In this document: in pieces, positions 21,688-29,092 of the stretch
Layout of the letters: the number at the start of each line of letters is the position of its first letter
Numbering within the stretch: the first letter of the stretch is position 1
IMG/VR virus record: IMGVR_UViG_3300008448_000390
Span: 1-31,409 of that record
Direction: 5' to 3' (one strand)
Length of the DNA: 31,409 bases
DNA from: a virus
Notes under the pieces: model-generated
The model's database searches: none
Seen by the model: the letters and a program-made list of their open reading frames with translations, nothing else
What the model was told of the DNA's origin: nothing
Program-made: the position numbers and the translations under genes

Positions 21688-22707
21688 ATGCCAGTTACAG
21701 CAGCAATAATTGGAGGATCAACACTAGCAGGGGGACTACTAGGCAATGTCCTAGCAGGTCAACAAGCACAAGCTATGGCAGGAGCTAATAGGCTACAACA
21801 ATTATCTGCATTGGCTCAATTAGCAAATCGTCCGCCAGAAATTGGAAATATAACATATCAGCAATACGCAGAACCGATTGACTATGAATTGGCAGGCACT
21901 CTAACTCCTGAACAGTTACAACAAACAGAACTCAGAAACATCTTAAGAAATGAACAAGCGAGACAAGCACAATTAGACGTACTAGGTGAATACCAAGATC
22001 TTTCCCAAACTGGATTGACAGCAGTAGATAGGGCAGCACTTGCCGAGATACAAAACCAGATTGCCACACAAGAGAGAGGACAGAGAGAAGCTATCCTCCA
22101 AAACATGGCACAAAGAGGATTGGCAGGTTCAGGAACAGAACTAGCAGCCAATCTCTTAGCAGGTCAATCAGCAGCACAGAGAGCGAGCCAAATGGGTATG
22201 GATCAGGCTGCACAAGCACAGCAAGCACGATTGCAAGCACTTTCGAACGTAGCACAGATGGGGCAAGGATTGGAAGAGACGGACTACCAAAGGGCAGCTA
22301 GACAAGCACAGGCAAGTGATGTAATAAATGAGTTTAACACTAGAAATAAAATTATAGCAGAAGCTGAAAACCTAGCAAATAAACAAGACATTATGAATCG
22401 TATAACAGCAAATAAAAATAGGATCAGAGAAGCAAGAACAGATCTTATTAACCAGGCATTAACGGAGAACGTCATAAATAAACCACTTGCACAATATGGA
22501 TTACAAACGAAATACATTTCAGGTGTGGCAGGTGGGTTACAAGACATAGCAGGATCAAGAGAGAGACAGGCTACCAACAGATACAACACTCAATCTCAGA
22601 TGTTGGGAGCAGGATTACAAACTGGAGGAACATTGGCAGGGGCTTATATGAATAGACCTGCAACCCCAAAAGATCCATATTCTACAAACGTATCATACGG
22701 AGCATAG
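21688..22707 (+). CDS. Ala/Gln-rich internal virion (ejection) protein
   Basis: A 339-residue protein. Residues 3-22 are hydrophobic and glycine-rich (A-A-I-I-G-G-S-T-L-A-G-G-L-L-G-N-V-L-A-G), a possible membrane-inserting end; the rest is mainly amphipathic helix. The G-L-A-G-S-G-T-E-L-A-A-N segment near residue 150 is often seen in phage ejection or internal core proteins. Good site GAGGAG; one-base gap from the previous gene. Confidence 0.65.
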   Translation: MPVTAAIIGGSTLAGGLLGNVLAGQQAQAMAGANRLQQLSALAQLANRPPEIGNITYQQYAEPIDYELAGTLTPEQLQQTELRNILRNEQARQAQLDVLGEYQDLSQTGLTAVDRAALAEIQNQIATQERGQREAILQNMAQRGLAGSGTELAANLLAGQSAAQRASQMGMDQAAQAQQARLQALSNVAQMGQGLEETDYQRAARQAQASDVINEFNTRNKIIAEAENLANKQDIMNRITANKNRIREARTDLINQALTENVINKPLAQYGLQTKYISGVAGGLQDIAGSRERQATNRYNTQSQMLGAGLQTGGTLAGAYMNRPATPKDPYSTNVSYGA

Positions 22708-22716
22708 GAGAATAGT

Positions 22717-23733
22717 ATGTTATCAAAAAGACCACAAAGTAATAGTTTTCTTGATTCTTTGCAATATCCAAGTATAGACAGGGATCAACCTTCATTTAAT
22801 CCAGAAGATGTATTTCTATTGCCAGAAGATGTAGGTAATTTTAAAAAACCTAGAAATATAAAAAATCTAATTACATCTACTACACCAATGGCACAATCAA
22901 GAATGCCCACAATGACTCCTTCTTCTATGCCTACTCCAAGACCATCTATGCCATCAATGGAAGAACCACAATCAGAACAAGACAGTACTAATTTCCTCGG
23001 ATCTCTTCTTGCTCAGGGTGTGGCAAGTTTAGGAGCAGGTATTCAGGGTGGGGACATCGCACAAGTAGGAAGATCATTCGAAGCAGGCAGACAGAGAGCG
23101 GAACAGGACAGAAAAGCCAAAGCCTTGATTGATCCTAAAAGCGAAGAAAGTAAACGGAGAAGAATGGTATTTGAGAAAGCACTTGGATTTTCTATCCCAG
23201 AGGAATACAGTGCTACCGATCTGAATGATCCTGTTGTATTGCAAAGTATTAGAGATAAGAAGATGCAAGCTATGGCTCCAAAGGGTGGGGGTGTTCGTGG
23301 CGGTGGTGTAAAACAGGAAAAGCCAGAGAAGGAAAGAAAATTATCACAAGACGAAAGACAATTATTAAATAATAGTGCTTTAGCTTATAAAGCAATATTT
23401 GATATGGAAGATGCTATAAAAAGAGGAGTCAGTAAAACATCTATATTAGGCGATAATGATTATACTTATGCAGCTAATAGGTTTGTTGAAGGAATAGGAA
23501 GGATGCAATCAGGTGGAGCCATTGGAACAGAAGAAGCTGAAAATTTTAAAAAACTTATTCCAGGAAGATTTGATAAAGAAGAAACTGCTAAAAATAAAAT
23601 TAAAGATATGAAAGCTGAATTAGAAGCTAGATTAAAATCTATAAATTTTGATCCAAAAGAAGTTTTAAAATCTAGAACATATACAGAAGATATATCTTCT
23701 CCAAATAAAGTTAAATTTAGCGAGGAACAATAA
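22717..23733 (+). CDS. Structural protein, Pro/Met-rich N-terminus
   Basis: A 338-residue protein of unknown function in the ejection-protein cluster. Residues about 60-95 are low-complexity (P-M-A-Q-S-R-M-P-T-M-T-P-S-S-M-P-T-P-R-P-S-M-P). Then comes G-S-L-L-A-Q-G-V-A-S-L-G-A-G-I-Q-G-G, a charged helical stretch, a G-G-G-V-R-G-G-G-V linker and a C-terminal helical domain. Site TAGGAG. Confidence 0.65.
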   Translation: MLSKRPQSNSFLDSLQYPSIDRDQPSFNPEDVFLLPEDVGNFKKPRNIKNLITSTTPMAQSRMPTMTPSSMPTPRPSMPSMEEPQSEQDSTNFLGSLLAQGVASLGAGIQGGDIAQVGRSFEAGRQRAEQDRKAKALIDPKSEESKRRRMVFEKALGFSIPEEYSATDLNDPVVLQSIRDKKMQAMAPKGGGVRGGGVKQEKPEKERKLSQDERQLLNNSALAYKAIFDMEDAIKRGVSKTSILGDNDYTYAANRFVEGIGRMQSGGAIGTEEAENFKKLIPGRFDKEETAKNKIKDMKAELEARLKSINFDPKEVLKSRTYTEDISSPNKVKFSEEQ

Positions 23734-25485
23734 ATGCCAGATATTACATTAGAAAATGGTATTGTAGTAGAAGGATTTCCTGACAATCCTACTCAAGATG
23801 ATTTAGCTAAACTTGATAGAATAAAAAAGAAATATCAAACAGTATCTCAGCCTACTCCTCCCACTCCATCCGAAAGACCGAGATCTCCACTACAATCTGG
23901 ATTAATTGGTGCATCACGAGGAGCAACTTTTGGACTAGCAGACGAAGCAATAGCTAGACTAGAATCAATACGATCAGGTAGACCATACGAAGAAGTACTA
24001 CAAGAAGCCAGAGGAATGTATAAATCGGCATCCGAGCAGAACCCTGCATCGTATTTTGCAGGAGAAATAGGGGCAGGCGTAGCAGCACCAATAGGACAAG
24101 CAGCAACAGGAGCAAAGCTTGGAAGATTGGCAATAACTGGAGCAGGGACAGGAGCTTTGTCAGGATTGGGATACTCAGAGGGTCAAGACATCGGAGAAGT
24201 GGCAAGGGATGTTGGTATCGGTGGATTATTGGGTGGATCTTTGCCAGTGTTGGGAAGAGGTATTGCAAAAGGTGTACAGTCTTTAAAGCCAGCAGCAGAT
24301 GAAGCAATTAAGACAAGTCTTACAGGATTTACTGGAAAAACCAGAGCATTTTTGGATCAATTAGACAAGAACCCTGAACAAGTAAAACGTATTGAAGAAA
24401 AGTTTGCAGGAGATTTGCAAGCAGAAGTATTGCCAGAAATTAGTTTAAAAATAGATAGATTTGTTGAAAGAAATCCATTTGCACAAAGAGCAAAAGCAAA
24501 TAGTAAACTTTCAGTAGAAAAAATTCCTGAAAATGTAAGAGTTAATAAAAAACCTGCAATTGATGAAATAGATAAAGTTTTAAATGTATTAAAAAAAGAT
24601 ACTGTAACTAGCACATCAAGAGAAGCACAAGAAACGCTTAATGTTTATAAACAAAGAATAATTAATGAATTAGGAGCAGATGAAACAGGAAAAGCAAGTT
24701 CAGATATAGCAGGTAGAGATTTAAAGATATTTTTACAAAATATTGGAGATGATATAGAAAAATATGGAGGATATGGAAATCCATTAAAAAATTCAAAAGT
24801 AGGGCAAACATTAAAAAATGTAAGACGGTCATTTGATCAAGAGTTAAAAGATAAAGCTCCTGAATATAGAGATATAATGAAAACTGTAAATAATGATACT
24901 GCTGCTTCCGTAAGACTTACAAAACAATTTATGAATAAAGAAGGCGTAGATTCTGGAAAAATAAATACATTTATTAATCGAACAACTCAAAAACCACAAT
25001 TAATGGAAATAGATAAACCAACAAAAAAAGCTGTTGAATTATTACAGAAAGATATACCATTACAAACATTAGGACAGGATATTAAAGATATTAATCTTAA
25101 AAAAGCAATTGAAGCACGAGGAAATCAAGGATCTAATATTGCTACTCCAGTCACAATAGCAATGACTGCACTAGGTGGAGGATTGGGTCAATCAATTGGA
25201 GGTACTACAGGAGGTTTTGTAGGTGGGGGATTGGGAGGTTTTCTCGGAAACGTAGCATCTAGGCAATTAGAACAAAGAGGCGGGAAAATCGCTGAATCTG
25301 TACTAAGAGGGACTAAAGGCATCCGAACTCAAACAGCCATTCCAGAATCTACCCAAAGAGGATTCCAAGCACAGCAAGGATTACAAAAAGGTTTATTGGA
25401 TCAATTCTTGACAGAAAATGCAGGCGAGGTAAGACGTAGGAGAGAGATGGAATCAAAGTTACCTGAAAACAGGGTAAGGAAATAA
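23734..25485 (+). CDS. Large ejection protein with glycine-zipper segment
   Basis: A 583-residue protein. The N-terminus (I-T-L-E-N-G-I-V-V-E-G-F-P-D-N-P-T-Q-D-D-L) is the short beta module that begins many phage virion proteins. Next comes R-G-A-T-F-G-L-A-D-E-A-I-A and an Ala/Gly-rich stretch (residues 110-190), then a long helical middle. A glycine-zipper near residues 470-510 (A-L-G-G-G-L-G-Q-S-I-G-G-T-T-G-G-F-V-G-G-G) could insert in a membrane. It likely helps form the DNA channel through the host envelope. Confidence 0.7.
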   Translation: MPDITLENGIVVEGFPDNPTQDDLAKLDRIKKKYQTVSQPTPPTPSERPRSPLQSGLIGASRGATFGLADEAIARLESIRSGRPYEEVLQEARGMYKSASEQNPASYFAGEIGAGVAAPIGQAATGAKLGRLAITGAGTGALSGLGYSEGQDIGEVARDVGIGGLLGGSLPVLGRGIAKGVQSLKPAADEAIKTSLTGFTGKTRAFLDQLDKNPEQVKRIEEKFAGDLQAEVLPEISLKIDRFVERNPFAQRAKANSKLSVEKIPENVRVNKKPAIDEIDKVLNVLKKDTVTSTSREAQETLNVYKQRIINELGADETGKASSDIAGRDLKIFLQNIGDDIEKYGGYGNPLKNSKVGQTLKNVRRSFDQELKDKAPEYRDIMKTVNNDTAASVRLTKQFMNKEGVDSGKINTFINRTTQKPQLMEIDKPTKKAVELLQKDIPLQTLGQDIKDINLKKAIEARGNQGSNIATPVTIAMTALGGGLGQSIGGTTGGFVGGGLGGFLGNVASRQLEQRGGKIAESVLRGTKGIRTQTAIPESTQRGFQAQQGLQKGLLDQFLTENAGEVRRRREMESKLPENRVRK

Positions 25486-25486
25486 T

Positions 25487-25618
25487 ATGCCAACTAAATC
25501 AAAAGCACAAGAAAAACTCATGCAAGCTGTAGCACACTCACCAAAGTTTGCAAAGAAAGTAGGAATCCCTGTTAAGGTAGGGAAAGAATTTATAAAACCA
25601 GTAAAGAAGAAAAAATGA
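25487..25618 (+). CDS. Conserved small basic phage protein (43 aa)
   Basis: An ORF of 43 residues: M-P-T-K-S-K-A-Q-E-K-L-M-Q-A-V-A-H, then P-K-F-A-K-K-V-G-I-P and a Lys-rich tail. The pattern S-K-A-Q-x-x-L-M-x-A-x-A-H-x-P-x-F-A-K-K-x-G-I-P is very common in tailed phages and of unknown function. AAGGAA site; its stop overlaps the next ATG (ATGA). Confidence 0.75.
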   Translation: MPTKSKAQEKLMQAVAHSPKFAKKVGIPVKVGKEFIKPVKKKK

Positions 25619-25818
25619 AATTTGATCTAGACTTCAAAGATATTCTTACCTATGGTTCTTTTATCGTTTCTCTCACAGTGGCATATTATACCCATGAAGT
25701 TAGACTTGTAAAACTGGAAAGTGAAACACTACAAGACAGAATGATAGTGCAAGAAATTAAGTTAGAACTCAGAGAGATCAAAGCAGACATAAAAGAATTG
25801 TTAAAACATACGAGGTAA
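25615..25818 (+). CDS. Small membrane protein with coiled coil, holin/antiholin candidate
   Basis: A 67-residue protein. An acidic N-terminus precedes a membrane helix at residues 9-27 (I-L-T-Y-G-S-F-I-V-S-L-T-V-A-Y-Y), then a charged coiled coil to the end. One-helix proteins of this type sit in many lysis clusters as holins, pinholins or accessory proteins. The role is inferred from position next to the lysis genes. Confidence 0.6.
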   Translation: MKFDLDFKDILTYGSFIVSLTVAYYTHEVRLVKLESETLQDRMIVQEIKLELREIKADIKELLKHTR

Positions 25819-25822
25819 CACA

Positions 25823-26281
25823 ATGGGAGAAGAAGAACTATTTGATGTACTGCATAGACCAGGTGAAACAAAAAAATCAAGAATAAAGGCACTAGAAAAG
25901 TTATCTAAAATTGTAGACTTAAATAAATTAGATTATGATTACAATGCAGCAATCAAGGCAGGCATGGCTCCAGATGAAAGAGGTCACTGGGAAAACAAAT
26001 TTAAAAAACCTTCTCACATAACTTTTGGATCTGATAGTATTTATTCCAATCCAATATCTAAGGGAGGAGAATGGGAAGAAATTGCACCACTACCAACGGG
26101 AGAGAGTTATCAATTTACGCCTTCTCTATACCAACAATTGAGGGTTCCAAAAAAAGAATATGAAAACTATTTTAAAGATTTCGAATCAGGAAAAGGTGGA
26201 GCTATATTGAATTATCCTAAAGAAGAAAACAAAGCAATACTAAAAGATTATATAATATCCAACATACTAAAAAAGAAATGA
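25823..26281 (+). CDS. Conserved phage protein with D-Y-D...P-D-E-R-G-H-W module
   Basis: A 152-residue protein. The segment L-D-Y-D-Y-N-A-A-I-K-A-G-M-A-P-D-E-R-G-H-W, then F-K-K-P-S-H-I-T-F-G-S-D-S-I-Y-S and G-G-x-W, is a module conserved in many phages, alone or fused to lysis or virion enzymes. Function not established. It overlaps the holin-like gene by four bases. Site CGAGG. Confidence 0.7.
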   Translation: MGEEELFDVLHRPGETKKSRIKALEKLSKIVDLNKLDYDYNAAIKAGMAPDERGHWENKFKKPSHITFGSDSIYSNPISKGGEWEEIAPLPTGESYQFTPSLYQQLRVPKKEYENYFKDFESGKGGAILNYPKEENKAILKDYIISNILKKK

Positions 26282-26502
26282 AAATTAAATTTAAAGTAAA
26301 ATCATACTACCAACCAACACCAAAAAAGATGAGAAAGATTGGTGACGCTCTTTTAGGGGCAAGTCAATTCATGACAGGCTACTCAATCGTCATGGACGAA
26401 AAATGGTTGGCTTTTACTTGTATTGCAATTGGTACTATTGGAAAGTTTATGACCAACTTTTTTGTCGAAGAAGAAGAACAACAAGACCGAGGCTATACTT
26501 GA
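26278..26502 (+). CDS. Holin-like protein, two membrane helices
   Basis: A 74-residue protein with two hydrophobic segments, about residues 22-40 (K-I-G-D-A-L-L-G-A-S-Q-F-M) and 45-63 (A-F-T-C-I-A-I-G-T-I-G-K-F), a basic N-terminus and an acidic C-terminus. Size, topology and placement immediately before the peptidase gene suggest the holin that would release or activate the endolysin. It overlaps both neighbours. Confidence 0.65.
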   Translation: MKIKFKVKSYYQPTPKKMRKIGDALLGASQFMTGYSIVMDEKWLAFTCIAIGTIGKFMTNFFVEEEEQQDRGYT

Positions 26503-27098
26503 AAAAGATTCTCGACATACAACAGAACGATCAAATAGATAACAAGCTACTTGGAAGAATTAAGCCAAGTGGTCAATGTGGCTATACATCGGCGGCAATG
26601 TTATTGTCATCAGTATATGAAAAAGCTAAAACAGATGAGTTTATAATTGAACTAATACTTACAATGGATAAGGCTTTTATTGATAACAAGTCGGATGTCC
26701 GTAATGGTGCATTTCTTGCCAAATATCCAGACTATCTTAATGCAATACTTAAGAAGAATAATATCCCAAAGAAAGCAAAATTTCTTCCGCACTCAGGGAC
26801 TAACCAAGACATTATCAATGCAATAGATAAGGGATCTCCTGTGATGTGCAGTACTATGATAACAAAAGACGGTCATTATATTTGTATCATAGGATATGAC
26901 AACGAAAGGAAAGTTTGGATAGTCAATGATCCTTTTGGGCATTATTCTTTTGCTGACTCCAAATACGCAATCATTGGAAAAAACTCAGGATCTAAAGTAG
27001 AATATCCATATACTCTCTTAGGAAATGCAATGGTCGCATCTAGTAGAATTGCAACAGGTGGGTCAAAGTCAGGTTATAGACTGTTATGGTTAGAATAG
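26499..27098 (+). CDS. C39-like cysteine peptidase, probable endolysin (TTG start)
   Basis: A 199-residue protein with a papain-like C39 core: Cys27 in S-G-Q-C-G-Y-T-S, His126 in D-G-H-Y-I-C-I-I-G-Y-D, and Asp144 in V-N-D-P-F-G. C39-like domains in phage lysis clusters cut the peptide part of the cell wall. The start is TTG 26499, preceded by GAGG and overlapping the previous TGA as TTGA. An ATG at 26403 in this frame would overlap the holin gene by 100 bases and give an unlikely basic, Tyr/Trp-rich leader. No signal peptide, so release would need the holin. Confidence 0.8.
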   Translation: MKKILDIQQNDQIDNKLLGRIKPSGQCGYTSAAMLLSSVYEKAKTDEFIIELILTMDKAFIDNKSDVRNGAFLAKYPDYLNAILKKNNIPKKAKFLPHSGTNQDIINAIDKGSPVMCSTMITKDGHYICIIGYDNERKVWIVNDPFGHYSFADSKYAIIGKNSGSKVEYPYTLLGNAMVASSRIATGGSKSGYRLLWLE

Positions 27099-27448
27099 TA
27101 TTATTAATCTTACTACTTGGATGTGCTACAGATAACCAGATCAATAAGCCAATAGATACCAAAGAAGCAATTAAAGACTTACAATCAATCGAAATTAATA
27201 CTATAAAGGATTCTGCTATCAGAGAGAGAGTGGTGAGAGTATTGCAGGATTGTGGAGAGTATGGAAAGGAAGCTTATAAGAGTGCTACTGCTTTACAAAG
27301 TCGAGTAGTCGAATTAGAAAAGCAATTAACAGAACTAGAAGAAGAAATAAAACCATATAGGTACTTTAAAAGATTCCTTTTAGTGTCTATAATTGCAGTT
27401 CTAATATTTTTTGGAATTAAATTTTATCTTAAACTAAAACCAATCTAA
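27086..27448 (+). CDS. Unimolecular spanin (u-spanin)
   Basis: A 120-residue protein with a lipoprotein signal (I-V-L-L-I-L-L-L-G-C, lipobox cysteine at residue 13), a periplasmic middle ending in a coiled coil (residues 65-90) and a C-terminal membrane helix (about 94-114, F-L-L-V-S-I-I-A-V-L-I-F-F). One protein anchored in both the outer membrane (lipid) and the inner membrane (helix) is the architecture of T1 gp11-type u-spanins, which fuse the two membranes in the last lysis step. It implies a two-membrane host. It overlaps the peptidase gene upstream and, tail to tail, the leftward HTH gene. Confidence 0.8.
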   Translation: MVRIVLLILLLGCATDNQINKPIDTKEAIKDLQSIEINTIKDSAIRERVVRVLQDCGEYGKEAYKSATALQSRVVELEKQLTELEEEIKPYRYFKRFLLVSIIAVLIFFGIKFYLKLKPI

Positions 27449-27639
27449 TAATTTTTTGCGTGCTTGATAAACTTAGCAGGTTGAACCTGTAGTCTATCTT
27501 GCCATTCCAATCTAATCAATTCCAGATCCTCAGAATTGACAGAACCATCTGCCAAGATTCTAAGTTTTCTTTCTTTGATTAATCGTCTAATTGTAGTTTG
27601 GTGAACTTTCAAATATCGTGATGCATCCTTAATTTTCAT
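27445..27639 (-). CDS. Small HTH regulator (excisionase/MerR type)
   Basis: A 64-residue protein. I-K-D-A-S-R-Y-L-K-V-H-Q-T-T-I-R-R-L-I-K-E-R-K-L (residues 3-26) is a helix-turn-helix of the HTH_17 type, followed by an acidic helix and a basic tail. ATG at 27639 is chosen over 27699 because TAGGAGAGAA precedes it directly, and the longer form would cover the hairpin at 27661-27689. It is leftward in an otherwise rightward genome, a likely repressor or regulator of early genes. The 3' end overlaps the u-spanin gene by four bases. Confidence 0.75.
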   Translation of the reverse strand: MKIKDASRYLKVHQTTIRRLIKERKLRILADGSVNSEDLELIRLEWQDRLQVQPAKFIKHAKNY

Positions 27640-27660
27640 ATTCTCTCCTATAAAATAAAA

Positions 27661-27689
27661 TGAACCGTTCGGAAATACCGAACAGTTCA
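27661..27689 (-). terminator. Leftward terminator / attenuator hairpin
   Basis: Arms of 12 bases (27661-27672 with 27678-27689, one mismatch) flank a five-base loop. Read leftward, the GC-rich hairpin is followed by TTTTATTTTA and then the ribosome site of the HTH gene. It would terminate the membrane-protein transcript and let the HTH gene be made only by readthrough. It could also be a DNA operator. Confidence 0.7.
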
Positions 27690-27701
27690 GATCTATCAAT
27701 C

Positions 27702-28202
27702 TTAATCTAACTTTATATCATGCCAACTATTTTTGTATGTCTCGTTTATATTTTTAATCTCCCTATCATATTGCTGAACAGCTAACTCAGTTAGGTATAC
27801 TATGATTGCAATTGGTAACACGCTCATAATCAATGCTTGGCTAAATGCGAGCAATGTTCCAGGGTCGTCAATCGGTTGTTTACATGCTCCTGCACAAACC
27901 AGAAATGAATTAGTATTAGCAGTGGTAGATATTAGAAAAGCAAGTATCACAGAACCCCACATAAGAGCATAAGTTCTCATTAAGTGAAATACGATAATGG
28001 CTATGTCCAGTGCAAGGGATATTCCCAGAGCATAGATTGTCAGAGTAGTTTCCGATTGGATAAGATCCATTCTAGTTTGCAATAGATAGTACTTAATAGC
28101 TGAATAGTTAGAAATTATCCCTACAGTTCCAAAGAAGATTGCAATGGAAAGTTTAAGTCTTTTGGTCTCGAAGAATTGAAAGAATTTTGATTGATTTTTC
28201 AT
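27702..28202 (-). CDS. Four-helix membrane protein, superinfection exclusion candidate
   Basis: A 166-residue protein with four predicted membrane helices (about residues 17-40, 53-75, 78-97 and 117-139), two cysteines (103, 107) in a short loop, and charged ends. Good GGAG site. No family recognised. A leftward, separately controlled membrane protein beside a small HTH regulator is the typical setting of a host-modifying or superinfection-exclusion gene, but this is inference from position. Confidence 0.7.
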   Translation of the reverse strand: MKNQSKFFQFFETKRLKLSIAIFFGTVGIISNYSAIKYYLLQTRMDLIQSETTLTIYALGISLALDIAIIVFHLMRTYALMWGSVILAFLISTTANTNSFLVCAGACKQPIDDPGTLLAFSQALIMSVLPIAIIVYLTELAVQQYDREIKNINETYKNSWHDIKLD

Positions 28203-28357
28203 GTTGTTATGTCTCCTTTTGTGTTTATCGAATTTTCGTGAAAAAACTTAAATGAAATAAAAATCATTTTTTTTCTTTTTTTATCTTTTTTTTGTTTACT
28301 TTTTTTCGGGATAGGTTACGATAATAAATATATAAGAGATCAAAGGAGATCAAAACC
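28203..28357. promoter_or_regulatory. Divergent promoter region
   Basis: This 155-bp region separates leftward and rightward genes. A rightward candidate is TTTACT (28295-28300), then 16 bases, then TACGAT (28317-28322). A leftward candidate is weaker (TTTAAG, 17 bases, GATAAA on the minus strand). A small dyad, TTTTC-GT-GAAAA (28234-28245), lies near the leftward promoter and could be an operator. Long T-runs on the plus strand fill 28267-28307. Confidence 0.55.
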
Positions 28358-28540
28358 ATGAAAAAAAATCAAAAACTAACACTAGAAAATAAAGGCAAAA
28401 TAATTAATGAAATTATTGGAATCGTAAAGGCATCTGCAAAAAAAGCAAATGTTTCAAATTTGGATGCAGGTGATTTATTTTTTAAGTTAGCTTTTATGGA
28501 AGATAAGAAATTATTAAAATTATATTCTCAAATTTCCTAG
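28358..28540 (+). CDS. Small early protein (first gene of the right operon)
   Basis: A 60-residue basic helical protein of unknown function with an ideal AAAGGAG site. Its TAG stop (28538-28540) lies inside the 5' strand of stem I of the hammerhead candidate, so the ribozyme begins where the gene ends. Confidence 0.65.
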   Translation: MKKNQKLTLENKGKIINEIIGIVKASAKKANVSNLDAGDLFFKLAFMEDKKLLKLYSQIS

Positions 28541-28589
28541 CCTGACGATGGGGAGCTTGCCACTCCCCGAAACCCTTTTGGGTCGCTAG
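28537..28589 (+). ncRNA. Type I hammerhead self-cleaving ribozyme candidate
   Basis: All core elements are present in order. Stem I 5' strand CTAGC (28537-28541). CTGACGA, matching CUGANGA (28542-28548). One extra T (28549). Stem II GGGGAG (28550-28555) with CTCCCC (28563-28568). GAA (28569-28571) with A15.1 (28572). Stem III CCC (28573-28575), loop TTTT, GGG (28580-28582). T16.1 (28583) and C17 (28584). Stem I 3' strand GCTAG (28585-28589). Both ends open from stem I, the type I topology. Cleavage is predicted between 28584 and 28585. The extra T between A9 and stem II departs from consensus; a one-base insertion at this place is known in a chrysanthemum viroid hammerhead. Confidence 0.8.
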
Positions 28590-28608
28590 AAGCAAACAAG
28601 GAGAAAAT

Positions 28609-28770
28609 ATGAACAACACAACAATCAGAGTAAATAAAGAGCTTATCGAAAAAGCAATCGAGAAGCATAAAAAAATTAAGAAACTAAACCCAGAAGAGAA
28701 AATCTTTGTTCAGGGTTTTATTGCTAGTCTGTTAGCCAAGTATGCCGCTGGCAATTTAGTGGAGAAATGA
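28609..28770 (+). CDS. Small basic early protein (53 aa)
   Basis: An ORF of 53 residues (ATG 28609, TGA 28768-28770) with a strong AAGGAG site. Lys-rich helical N-terminus (I-E-K-A-I-E-K-H-K-K-I-K-K-L) and a G-F-I-A-S-L-L-A-K-Y-A-A-G hydrophobic segment. Function unknown. Predicted ribozyme cleavage would give its mRNA a new 5' end 24 bases before the ATG. Confidence 0.65.
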   Translation: MNNTTIRVNKELIEKAIEKHKKIKKLNPEEKIFVQGFIASLLAKYAAGNLVEK

Positions 28771-28771
28771 A

Positions 28772-29092
28772 ATGCTAGATAAAGATTGTATTTTAATAAA
28801 AAATTATATATCAAACCCAAAAACTTATGATGACTTTTGGGAAAACGCAAAAACACTTTCGTATCAATATTCATCCAGATCAAAATTAGATTTTTTTTCT
28901 TGGAGAGATGCATATGGTATTCCGTATGCAATACACTTTGATAAGACTGGAATTAAAACAGCCCAACAAATAGAAGAGTTTATGACAGAGGACGATACCG
29001 AAAAGAAATACGTGAGAGCAAATAAATTAGTCGTTCCAAGGATTAATTTATCGGAGTATTTGAATCAAAAAAAACAGGAGATAACAGCATGA
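28772..29092 (+). CDS. Hypothetical early protein
   Basis: A 106-residue protein of unknown function with a mixed aromatic N-terminal half (Y-D-D-F-W-E-N-A-K, S-W-R-D-A-Y-G-I-P-Y) and an acidic C-terminal part. GGAG site. The stop overlaps the next ATG by four bases. Confidence 0.65.
   Translation: MLDKDCILIKNYISNPKTYDDFWENAKTLSYQYSSRSKLDFFSWRDAYGIPYAIHFDKTGIKTAQQIEEFMTEDDTEKKYVRANKLVVPRINLSEYLNQKKQEITA

Noticed and set aside
26403-27098. Longer peptidase form starting at ATG 26403
   Set aside because: It overlaps the holin-like gene by 100 bases in another frame and adds an implausible Arg/Tyr/Trp leader; TTG 26499 has GAGG and a TTGA overlap.
27445-27699. Longer HTH protein starting at 27699
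   Set aside because: It would translate through the terminator-like hairpin; ATG 27639 has a perfect TAGGAG site.
28550-28584. Two hairpins after the 28358 gene as a simple rightward terminator
   Set aside because: No T-run follows either hairpin, while the whole segment fits the hammerhead core.
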